Shown here: positions 1-7,606 of the stretch, piece after piece | Layout: the number at the start of each line of letters is the position of its first letter | Position numbering within the stretch: position 1 is the first letter of the stretch | The notes under the pieces: model-generated | Told to the model about the DNA's origin: nothing | Seen by the model: only the letters and a program-made list of their open reading frames with translations | Database searches by the model: none | Position numbers and translations under genes: made by a program | Source of the DNA: Cedecea selenatireducens | GTDB taxonomy: Bacteria; Pseudomonadota; Gammaproteobacteria; Enterobacterales; Enterobacteriaceae | Direction: 5' to 3' | DNA: 64,000 nucleotides | Assembly: GCF_042138895.1 (NCBI RefSeq) | Contig: NZ_JBHIKW010000006.1 | Location: 186,001 to 250,000 of the forward strand

Positions 1-1
1 G

Positions 2-1549
2 GGCAAGCGTATGTCGCCGGTCACGCTGATCCTTGCCGGGCTTGTGCTGGGACTGTATTGCGGCGCGGTGAAAAGCTTCCTCGTACTGTTCAATCATGAA
101 CGCCTGCAAAACCTGTTTATCTGGAGCAGCGGGATGCTGAACCAGTATGACTGGGCGGGCGTGGAGTTTCTCTGGCCAAGGCTGCTGGCCGGGCTGGTAC
201 TCATCGTATTGATGATTCGCCCCCTGGGCATGCTGGCATTAGATGACACGGTATTGCGCGGGCTGGGCATGAAGCTGGCATTGGTTAGAGTGGGCGGGCT
301 GTTTCTGGCGCTGCTGCTGAGTTCGATGCTGGTCAGCGTGGTGGGCGTTATCGGGTTTATTGGCCTGTTTGCCCCGGTTTTGGCCGGGATGTTTGGCGTA
401 AGGCGCCTGCTGCCTAAGCTTCTGGCTTCCATGGCGACCGGAGCCCTGTTGCTGCTCTTGAGCGATCAACTGGTTATCTGGCTTGGCAGCCACTGGCAGG
501 AGCTGCCGACCGGGGCGGTGACGGCGCTGGTCGGTGCGCCGTTAATGCTGTGGCTATTACCTCGCCTGCGCCATCAGCGGCTTGCCGCCACTCAGGATGC
601 CAGTATTGCCGCGGAACGCCGACTGTCACCCGGCACCGTGCTGCTGATGTGTGCTGCTTTACTGCTGGTCGCCTTACTGGCGCTGGGCGTGGGGCGAGAA
701 AGCGCGGGCTGGTTTGTGGGCTTACAGGAAATGTGGCAGTGGCGCTGGCCGCGCGTGCTGTCGGCGATTGCCGCCGGGGCAATGCTTGCGGCGGCCGGAA
801 CGCTGGTGCAGAAAATGACCGGTAATCCTATGGCCAGCCCCGAAGTGCTGGGCGTAAGTTCCGGGGCGGCCTGCGCCATCGTGTTATTGACGTTTCTTGT
901 CCCCGGAGACGTAAGCGCGTGGCAGCTTCCGGCTGGTTTTGCCGGGGCGACGCTCACGCTGCTGGCGATGCTCGTTTTAGCCCGAACGGGGCTGGCACCG
1001 GGCCGGCTGCTGCTGACCGGCGTTGCGCTGAGTACGGTATTCGCCACGCTGCTTACGCTGTACCTGGCCAGCGGCGATCCTCGCAGCGGCGCGGTGCTGA
1101 CGTGGCTATCCGGCTCTACCTGGAAAGTCACCGGGCAACAGGCTTTGGTGAGCGGCGGCATGGCGCTGGTGCTGATAGGGCTTACGCCGCTGGTGCGTCG
1201 CTGGCTGACTATTCTGCCGCTGGGAGGCGAAGCCGCGCAGGCGCTTGGCGTGGCCCTGAGCCGCTCGCGTATCAGCATTTTGGTCCTTGCAGCCGGATTA
1301 GTTGCTGCCGCAACGTTATGCGTCGGGCCGCTGAGTTTTGTCGGTCTTATGGCTCCCCATATGGCAAGAATGCTCGGCTTCCGCCGCGCGGTGCCTCAGC
1401 TCGTGGTGGCGATAGCGCTAGGCGCAGGTCTGATGCTGGTGGCCGACTGGCTGGGCCGCAGTATTCTCTTCCCGTTCCAGATCCCCGCCGGGCTGTTGGC
1501 CACGCTCTGCGGTGCCCCGTACTTTATCTGGCTATTGCGTAAGGCGTAG
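2..1549 (+). CDS. Fe(3+)-hydroxamate siderophore ABC transporter permease, FhuB type (5' end outside window)
   Basis: Inner-membrane permease that would pass an iron-siderophore complex from its periplasmic binding protein to the cytoplasm. The frame is open to the left edge, so the start is missing. About 515 residues are visible. They hold the end of one BtuC/FhuB-type permease repeat (VVGVIGFIGLFAPVLAGMFG, near residue 115) and then a complete second repeat (MAAAGTLVQKMTGNPMASPEVLGVSSG, later VGPLSFVGLMAPHMARMLG). Two fused repeats in one chain is the FhuB architecture (E. coli FhuB is about 660 aa). The next gene is a siderophore receptor, so both likely serve one uptake system. FhuB family is confident; the exact siderophore is unknown. 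Confidence 0.88.
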   Translation, partial: GKRMSPVTLILAGLVLGLYCGAVKSFLVLFNHERLQNLFIWSSGMLNQYDWAGVEFLWPRLLAGLVLIVLMIRPLGMLALDDTVLRGLGMKLALVRVGGLFLALLLSSMLVSVVGVIGFIGLFAPVLAGMFGVRRLLPKLLASMATGALLLLLSDQLVIWLGSHWQELPTGAVTALVGAPLMLWLLPRLRHQRLAATQDASIAAERRLSPGTVLLMCAALLLVALLALGVGRESAGWFVGLQEMWQWRWPRVLSAIAAGAMLAAAGTLVQKMTGNPMASPEVLGVSSGAACAIVLLTFLVPGDVSAWQLPAGFAGATLTLLAMLVLARTGLAPGRLLLTGVALSTVFATLLTLYLASGDPRSGAVLTWLSGSTWKVTGQQALVSGGMALVLIGLTPLVRRWLTILPLGGEAAQALGVALSRSRISILVLAAGLVAAATLCVGPLSFVGLMAPHMARMLGFRRAVPQLVVAIALGAGLMLVADWLGRSILFPFQIPAGLLATLCGAPYFIWLLRKA

Positions 1550-1557
1550 CAGGTAAC

Positions 1558-1595
1558 GATAATCACGATCAAAATCATAATCGTTCTCATTATTG
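1558..1595 (+). promoter_or_regulatory. Fur-box-like sequence before the siderophore receptor gene
   Basis: The 73-base gap between the permease and receptor genes contains overlapping hexamers resembling the Fur consensus GATAATGATAATCATTATC (GATAAT at 1558, then AATCAT, AATCGT and CATTAT). This would repress the receptor gene when iron is plentiful. The call rests on consensus match and context only. Confidence 0.6.
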
Positions 1596-1622
1596 TATTT
1601 TGAATTTTACCAGGGACTTTAG

Positions 1623-3839
1623 ATGCCTCATCCATTTTCTCATCAGGCCGGGTTTAAAACTCGCCTGATTGCGGCGTTGATCGCTGCCGCTTGCCTGCCT
1701 GCGGTCGCCGCGACTCAGGCAGATACCCAACAAAAAACTGCCGCTAAAGAAGAGACCATTACCGTAACGGCTACCCCGGATAATCAGTTCAGCGCGGGCG
1801 GTAACGATCTGGTCCCGGCTTACCTGGAAGGGCAGGTAGCCAACGGCGGGCGCCTGGGTATGCTCGGTGAACAGGATGCGCGTAACGTGCCGTTTAACGT
1901 TATCGGCTATACCTCAAAAATGATTGAGGATAAGCAGGCCAATACTATCAGCGACATTATTCGCAACGACGCCACCGTGCAGCCCGTGCGCAGCTACGGT
2001 AACTTCGGCGAATCCTACCGAATCCGAGGTTTCCTGCTCGACGGCGACGATATTTCCTACGGCGGGCTTTACGGCGTGCTGCCGCGCCAGATAACGAGCA
2101 CGGCCATTGCGGAGCGCGTGGAGGTTATTAAAGGTTCTACGGCGTTCCTGAACGGCGTGCCGCCGGGTGGCTCTGGCGTGGGCGGGGCGATCAATATCGA
2201 GCCTAAGCGGGCGGGAAGTGAACCGCATACCCAGCTTGGCGTGGATTATACCGGGCGCTCGCAGGTAGGCGGCACGCTGGATACCGGCCGCAGATTTGGT
2301 GATAACGAGCAGTTTGGCGCGCGAGTTAACCTGCTTCACCGCGAGGGCGAAAGCGAAGTTCACGGCCAGAAGGACAGAACGTCGCTGGCAAGCGTTGGGC
2401 TGGATTACAAAGGCGATAAGCTGCGGACTTCCTTCGACGGCGGCTATCAGAAAATGACGGTGCATAATGGCCGTATCGGCGTTGGCGTTGGGGCGATTAC
2501 GGAGATGCCTGACGTACCGGATAACCGGACAAACTACGGGCAGCCGTGGGTTTATTCGGATATGAGCAGCCGTTTTGCCGCCCTGCACAGCGAGTATGAT
2601 CTGCAGGACAACTGGACGCTTTATGGCGCGCTGGGTACCAGCGAAACCGACGAGCGTGGCAATTACAGCGTGCCAAAGTTTGTTGATAACAAGGGCAATA
2701 CCAGCCAGACGCGCCTTTCTACGCGCTACATCGCCGACGCTTTCTCCGGCATGGGCGGGGTGAGAGGTAAGTTTGATACCGGCTTTATCGGCCACAGCGT
2801 GAACCTGGGCTATTCAGGCGTTTACCGCAAAACCCGTGCGGCCTACACCATGTCGTCCAGTAAAACTGCCGTCGGGAATAACATCTACGATCCGTCTTAT
2901 CTCGACCTCAGTCGTTTTCCGACGGTCGCTTCCGGCAGCGATATGGACGATCCAACCCAGCGTAGCCGCACGATTACCGGCGGCGTTTCTCTTTCCGACA
3001 CGCTCTCTGCGCTGGATGATAAGGTCCTGTTGACCCTGGGGGCTCGCCGCCAGGAAGTGCGGGTTCGTAACTACAGCTATACCGGCATCGAAGACACGAA
3101 GTCGCGCTTTGACGCTTTCAAAGTTACGCCGGTTTATGGCCTGGTGGTGAAGCCGTGGGAGCCTGTTTCCTTCTATGCTAACCATATTGAAGCGCTACAG
3201 CCTGGCCCAACGGCAACGTCGAAAGCGACCAATGCCGGTAACGTGGTCGGTATCGTGCAGTCAAAGCAGAACGAAGTTGGTGTGAAGATGGACTTCGGCC
3301 GCGTGGGCGGGAGCATGGCGCTGTTTGAGGTCAAAAAGCCGGTGGGGATGATCGACAGCAACAACGTTTACGGCCTCTACGGTGAGCAGCGTAGCCGCGG
3401 TATGGAGCTGAACGTCTTTGGCGAGCCGATGTACGGCGTGCGCCTGCTGGGGAGCGCGCTGTGGCTTCAGCCTGAGATGGTCAAAACCAGCGGTGGCACC
3501 AATGATGGCAAAGACGCCATTGGCGTACCTCGCTACTCCTGGTCCGTAGGCGGTGAATGGGATCTGCCGTGGGTGCAGAACCTGACTGCGACCGGGACGC
3601 TTATCCGCACCGGCTCCCAGTATGCCAACGTCGACAACAGCCTGAAGCTCAACGGCTGGACGCGGCTCGATCTCGGCGTGCGTTACAGCACGAAGGTGAA
3701 CGACCAGACGCTGACCTGGCGTGCCAACGTGGAAAACGTGACCAACGAGAAATACTGGGCATCCATCGACGACAGCGGCTCGTATATTACGCAAAGTGAC
3801 CCGCGCACGTTGAAACTTTCCATGACTGTTGATTTCTAA
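1623..3839 (+). CDS. TonB-dependent siderophore receptor
   Basis: Outer-membrane beta-barrel receptor for a ferric siderophore, powered by TonB-ExbBD. The 738-aa product has a signal peptide (LIAALIAAACLPAVAA), a TonB-box-like stretch (EETITVTA, about residue 42) and a plug domain with conserved signatures (ARNVPFNVIGYT, IRNDATVQPVRSYGNFGES, RIRGFLLDGD, ERVEVIKGSTAFLNGVPPGG, GGAINIEPKRA). A 22-strand-type barrel follows, ending in an aromatic residue (LKLSMTVDF), as outer-membrane proteins do. The plug sequence recalls the ferrichrome/hydroxamate receptor group (FcuA-like) from memory, not from a search. It lies 73 bases after the FhuB-type permease gene. A Fur-box-like sequence precedes it and a hairpin terminator follows. 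Confidence 0.92.
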   Translation: MPHPFSHQAGFKTRLIAALIAAACLPAVAATQADTQQKTAAKEETITVTATPDNQFSAGGNDLVPAYLEGQVANGGRLGMLGEQDARNVPFNVIGYTSKMIEDKQANTISDIIRNDATVQPVRSYGNFGESYRIRGFLLDGDDISYGGLYGVLPRQITSTAIAERVEVIKGSTAFLNGVPPGGSGVGGAINIEPKRAGSEPHTQLGVDYTGRSQVGGTLDTGRRFGDNEQFGARVNLLHREGESEVHGQKDRTSLASVGLDYKGDKLRTSFDGGYQKMTVHNGRIGVGVGAITEMPDVPDNRTNYGQPWVYSDMSSRFAALHSEYDLQDNWTLYGALGTSETDERGNYSVPKFVDNKGNTSQTRLSTRYIADAFSGMGGVRGKFDTGFIGHSVNLGYSGVYRKTRAAYTMSSSKTAVGNNIYDPSYLDLSRFPTVASGSDMDDPTQRSRTITGGVSLSDTLSALDDKVLLTLGARRQEVRVRNYSYTGIEDTKSRFDAFKVTPVYGLVVKPWEPVSFYANHIEALQPGPTATSKATNAGNVVGIVQSKQNEVGVKMDFGRVGGSMALFEVKKPVGMIDSNNVYGLYGEQRSRGMELNVFGEPMYGVRLLGSALWLQPEMVKTSGGTNDGKDAIGVPRYSWSVGGEWDLPWVQNLTATGTLIRTGSQYANVDNSLKLNGWTRLDLGVRYSTKVNDQTLTWRANVENVTNEKYWASIDDSGSYITQSDPRTLKLSMTVDF

Positions 3840-3852
3840 TCCAATAACAAAT

Positions 3853-3875
3853 GCTCCGTTAAGGCGGGGCTTTTT
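3853..3875 (+). terminator. Rho-independent terminator after the receptor gene
   Basis: A 6-bp stem, GCTCCG paired with CGGGGC (one G-U pair), with a 6-base loop, is followed by TTTTT. It lies 13 bases after the receptor stop codon. Confidence 0.75.
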
Positions 3876-3989
3876 GTGGCTGATATCTGAACATTTTTAA
3901 AAGTTGAAATGTCCGGAAACGATAATAGTCATGTACGTGCCCCGTCTGACGAGAATAGACTACGGCAAAGTACAGTTGGAGAATGGTTA

Positions 3990-4520
3990 ATGAGTGAACG
4001 CATACAGGTAGTCCAGGGGGATATCACACAGATTGAGGTCGATGTGATCGTCAACGCGGCAAACCCTACGCTGATGGGCGGTGGGGGAGTGGACGGGGCG
4101 ATTCATCGTGCCGCCGGGCCTGCGCTGCTGGAAGCCTGTAAAGCGGTACGCCAGCTACAGGGGGAATGTGCCCCCGGCCACGCGGTTATCACCGAAGCAG
4201 GGAATATTGCAGTAAAAGCGGTTATTCACGCCGTGGGGCCAGTATGGCACGGCGGAGAGCAGAACGAAGCGGAACTGCTGGAACTGGCTTACCGCAACAG
4301 CCTGGATTTAGCCGCCGCCAACGGCTACAGAACGATTGCTTTCCCGGCGATAAGCACCGGGGTTTATGGCTTCCCGAAGGCACAGGCGGCGCGCATAGCC
4401 TGGGATACCGTCTATAAATACATCGGTATGCGTCCGCTGCCGGAAAGCGTGGTGTTTGTCTGCTTTGATGATGAAAACACGCAGATTTATCAGCAGATTG
4501 CAGCTGAGTGTCATAAATAA
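3990..4520 (+). CDS. ymdB: O-acetyl-ADP-ribose deacetylase, macrodomain protein YmdB
   Basis: Macrodomain enzyme that hydrolyses O-acetyl-ADP-ribose and, in E. coli, modulates RNase III activity. The product is 176 aa (E. coli 177). It begins MSERIQVVQGDITQIEVDVI and has the ADP-ribose-binding signatures VNAANPTLMGGGGVDGAIH, then HAVGPVW and AFPAISTGVYGFP. The ATG at 3990 is chosen because a GGAGA sequence lies just upstream and the protein then aligns with YmdB from its first residues. The frame stays open upstream to 3909, but that extension has no family support. mdoC follows on the opposite strand, as in E. coli. Confidence 0.93.
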   Translation: MSERIQVVQGDITQIEVDVIVNAANPTLMGGGGVDGAIHRAAGPALLEACKAVRQLQGECAPGHAVITEAGNIAVKAVIHAVGPVWHGGEQNEAELLELAYRNSLDLAAANGYRTIAFPAISTGVYGFPKAQAARIAWDTVYKYIGMRPLPESVVFVCFDDENTQIYQQIAAECHK

Positions 4521-4581
4521 ATCACGACAGCTTCATAAAACTTCAATCTGCGGCGGCTAAGATTCCTGGCGCAGAGATAAC

Positions 4582-4608
4582 AAAGGCCGGTGTTAATGAC
4601 CGGCCTTT
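4582..4608. terminator. Bidirectional terminator between ymdB and mdoC
   Basis: A 10-bp inverted repeat, AAAGGCCGGT with ACCGGCCTTT around a 7-base loop, lies between the converging 3' ends of ymdB and mdoC. A-runs and T-runs at its edges fit termination in both directions. Confidence 0.8.
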
Positions 4609-4614
4609 CGTGTG

Positions 4615-5775
4615 TTATCCAGCAAATGATTGTGGCGTAGCCGCTTTCTCCTTCGGCTTGCCTGAAAACAGGAAGCGAAGAAGCGGAATGCGCAAGTGCA
4701 GCTCATAAAGCAGCAGCGCAATGCCGACCACAAAGACCAGCCCGCTGAAGAACCCTAAGATATTGGACGTGATGTGCGGCGTAATAAACGCGCCGAAGAA
4801 CAGCGTGAGCGGGTGGTGCACCAGATAAATAAACAGCGATGCATTGACGAAATAGGTTACCCGCGCTGATTTGAAGTTCAGCATTTTGTAGCCCAGCGAA
4901 AAGACCACGTTGACCATCCATAGCCCCATCAGCATGGTGATCACGCTTTCCGTTTCGTACATCCAGGCATCGCCGCTGCCGTAGCGCTGGTTTAATAAAT
5001 AGGCCGCAAAGGCCAGGACGGCGCCTGCCTGGCTCCAGCGTGAAGGCGTGGTGAACAGGATCTTCAGCGAGTCGCGTTTGAAGGTCAGCGCACCGAGCAT
5101 AAAGAACGGCAGATAAAACAGCGTCTGCATCACGACGAAATTAAACAGCCCGTCGCTTAATAATGGCGGGTGAATAAGAAAAATAGTTCGCCGAATAGCG
5201 GCATATAAAAGACCAAAGCCTAAGAATAAAACTGAGAGTTTTCCCAGCGTTATTGGCGAATTATTATTCTGTTCGTTTCTAATTATAAAATTATTAATTT
5301 TTTGAAACAAAACCATGCCGAGTGTGGTTAATATCACCAGCACCAGTAAAAACCACAGGTGGGAGACCAGTTCCCACACCAGCGTGTTGTATTTTTGGTA
5401 GCCCGTGAGCGTGTGCCACAGGCCTGCCTTGTCGTTGATGTATTGCAGCATCAGGAACTGAGGCAGCGTCAGCAGCGGTATGGCCGTCAGCATCGGGATG
5501 CCGACACGCTCCACGCGCACGGTCCACCAGCGTTTCAGCGGGTAGCGCAGAAATAACATGTAGGAAAAATAGCCAGAAATAACGAAGAATACCTGCATAC
5601 GAAACGCGTGAATAAAGTCATTAAATAGCGTCAGGCTCGCAGAAGGCATCGCGCTATTCACGTGCCAGTGGTGGCTCGAATAGATAAGCGAAATGTGGAA
5701 CGGGATGCCCAATAGCATCAACCATGCCCGGATAGAATCCAGGAAAAACTCACGTTGTTGCGGTGCTTTACTCAT
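4615..5775 (-). CDS. mdoC: Glucans biosynthesis protein C (succinyltransferase)
   Basis: Inner-membrane acyltransferase that adds succinyl groups to osmoregulated periplasmic glucans, giving them negative charge. The 386-aa product (E. coli OpgC 385) has about ten hydrophobic segments and belongs to the acyltransferase-3 family. The N-terminal signature FFLDSIRAWLMLLGIPFHIS includes the family's conserved histidine, and QVFFVISGYFSYML follows. The ATG at 5775 has GGAGTATT directly upstream. The gene diverges from mdoGH, as in E. coli, so the three genes form one glucan locus. A short AT-rich patch near 5230-5300 codes for a hydrophilic loop (IIRNEQNNNSP). Confidence 0.95.
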   Translation of the reverse strand: MSKAPQQREFFLDSIRAWLMLLGIPFHISLIYSSHHWHVNSAMPSASLTLFNDFIHAFRMQVFFVISGYFSYMLFLRYPLKRWWTVRVERVGIPMLTAIPLLTLPQFLMLQYINDKAGLWHTLTGYQKYNTLVWELVSHLWFLLVLVILTTLGMVLFQKINNFIIRNEQNNNSPITLGKLSVLFLGFGLLYAAIRRTIFLIHPPLLSDGLFNFVVMQTLFYLPFFMLGALTFKRDSLKILFTTPSRWSQAGAVLAFAAYLLNQRYGSGDAWMYETESVITMLMGLWMVNVVFSLGYKMLNFKSARVTYFVNASLFIYLVHHPLTLFFGAFITPHITSNILGFFSGLVFVVGIALLLYELHLRIPLLRFLFSGKPKEKAATPQSFAG

Positions 5776-6052
5776 AATACTCCAGACATTTTCAGACTAT
5801 TCGTCTTATCCTTAAGACCTTATCCCATCAGGCTAAAAGTCCAGTTCAGTCTACATATTCGTGGCAACCCTACACTAAGCATGTCATCCTGTCGCCAGGA
5901 TGAACTCTTAAAGCGTAAGCAGTTGTCTTTATTTTGCTTAAACCCTGAGCCAGTACGCTGAACAAAGCAGTGATTTGGTTGTCGGAAAGCAAAACTTTCC
6001 ATTAAAATGGATAGATTGATTTAAGCACACAAAGGGGGATGTGCTGGTTAAT

Positions 6053-7606
6053 ATGAAACATAAAGCAAATATGATGAAAGTGTCCTGGCTTGGCGCTGCG
6101 GTAATGTTGTCCCTTTATACCACCTCGGTTTGGGCCTTCACTATCGACGACGTCGCAAAACAGGCGAAAACCTTAGCGGGCAAGAGCTACGAAGCACCGA
6201 AAAGCAACCTGCCTTCGCAATTCCGCGACATGAAATACGCGGACTACCAGCAGATCCAGTTCAATCACGATAAAGCGTACTGGAACAACATCAAGACCCC
6301 ATTCAAGCTCGAGTTCTACCATCAGGGTATGTACTTCGACACGCCGGTAACCATCAACGAAGTGACCGCCACTGCGGTACACCAGATTAAATACAATCCG
6401 GACTATTTTAACTTCGGTGATGTAAAGCACGATAAAGACACCGTAAAAGATCTCGGCTTTGCCGGGTTCAAAGTGCTCTATCCGATCAACAGCAAAGATA
6501 AGAATGACGAAATTGTCAGCATGCTCGGAGCGAGTTATTTCCGCGTGATTGGCGCCGGCCAGGTGTATGGCCTGTCCGCCCGTGGACTTGCGATTGATAC
6601 TGCCTTACCGTCTGGTGAAGAGTTCCCGCGCTTCCGCGAATACTGGATTGAACGTCCGAAACCAACGGATAAAACGTTAACCCTGTACGCATTGCTTGAT
6701 TCCCCACGAGCGACCGGGGCTTACCGTTTCGTTATCACCCCAGGGCGTGACACCGTGGTGAACGTGCAGTCTAAGGTTTACCTGCGTGACAAAGTGGGCA
6801 AGCTGGGCGTAGCGCCGCTGACCAGTATGTTCCTGTTTGGGCCGAACCAGCCGTCTCCAACCACTAACTTCCGCCCGGAACTGCATGACTCCAACGGTCT
6901 GTCTATCCACGCCGGCAACGGAGAGTGGATCTGGCGTCCGCTGAACAACCCGAAACACCTGGCCGTAAGCTCTTATGCCACGGAAAACCCGGTTGGTTTT
7001 GGTCTGCTGCAGCGTGGCCGCCAGTTCTCTCGCTTTGAAGATTTAGACGATCGTTACGATCAGCGCCCAAGCGCGTGGGTTGCCCCGGTAGGGGATTGGG
7101 GTAAAGGCCGGGTAGAGCTGGTTGAGATCCCAACGAACGACGAAACCAACGATAACATCGTGGCCTACTGGACGCCGGATCAACTGCCGGATCCGGGCAA
7201 AGAGATGAACTTTAAGTACACCATCACCTTTAGCCGCGATGAAGACAAAATGCATGCGCCGGATAACGCGTATGTGCTGCAAACCCGCCGCTCGACCGGC
7301 GACGTTAAGCAGTCCAACCTGATTCGCCAGCCGGACGGCACCATTGCGTTTGTCGTTGACTTTACCGGCGCAGAGATGAAAAAGCTGCCAACCGATACGC
7401 CGGTCACCGCGCAAACCAGCATTGGCGATAACGGTGAAATCGTTGACAGCCAGGTGCGTTATAACCCGGTCAACAAAGGCTGGCGCTTAACGCTGCGCGT
7501 GAAGCTGAAAGACGAGAAGAAGACGACGGAGATGCGTGCTGCGCTGGTCAACGGCGAGCAGACATTGAGTGAAACCTGGAGCTACCAGCTGCCTGCCAAT
7601 GAATAA
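6053..7606 (+). CDS. mdoG: Glucans biosynthesis protein G, periplasmic
   Basis: Periplasmic protein needed for assembly or branching of osmoregulated periplasmic glucan backbones. From the ATG at 6071 the protein is 511 aa, the usual E. coli length, with signal peptide MMKVSWLGAAVMLSLYTTSVWA. I place the start at 6053 (MKHKANMMK) because the only strong Shine-Dalgarno (AAAGGGGGA, 6031-6039) lies upstream of it; 6071 is an equally serious candidate. Diagnostic sequences include LPSQFRDMKYADYQQIQF, GASYFRVIGAGQVYGLSARG and LHDSNGLSIHAGNGEWIWRP. mdoH starts inside the last codons of mdoG, so the two are translationally coupled. Confidence 0.95.
   Translation: MKHKANMMKVSWLGAAVMLSLYTTSVWAFTIDDVAKQAKTLAGKSYEAPKSNLPSQFRDMKYADYQQIQFNHDKAYWNNIKTPFKLEFYHQGMYFDTPVTINEVTATAVHQIKYNPDYFNFGDVKHDKDTVKDLGFAGFKVLYPINSKDKNDEIVSMLGASYFRVIGAGQVYGLSARGLAIDTALPSGEEFPRFREYWIERPKPTDKTLTLYALLDSPRATGAYRFVITPGRDTVVNVQSKVYLRDKVGKLGVAPLTSMFLFGPNQPSPTTNFRPELHDSNGLSIHAGNGEWIWRPLNNPKHLAVSSYATENPVGFGLLQRGRQFSRFEDLDDRYDQRPSAWVAPVGDWGKGRVELVEIPTNDETNDNIVAYWTPDQLPDPGKEMNFKYTITFSRDEDKMHAPDNAYVLQTRRSTGDVKQSNLIRQPDGTIAFVVDFTGAEMKKLPTDTPVTAQTSIGDNGEIVDSQVRYNPVNKGWRLTLRVKLKDEKKTTEMRAALVNGEQTLSETWSYQLPANE

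Noticed and set aside
1914..2795. 293-codon frame antisense to the siderophore receptor
   Set aside because: The opposite strand is clearly coding, with receptor motifs throughout. No start context is visible on this strand.
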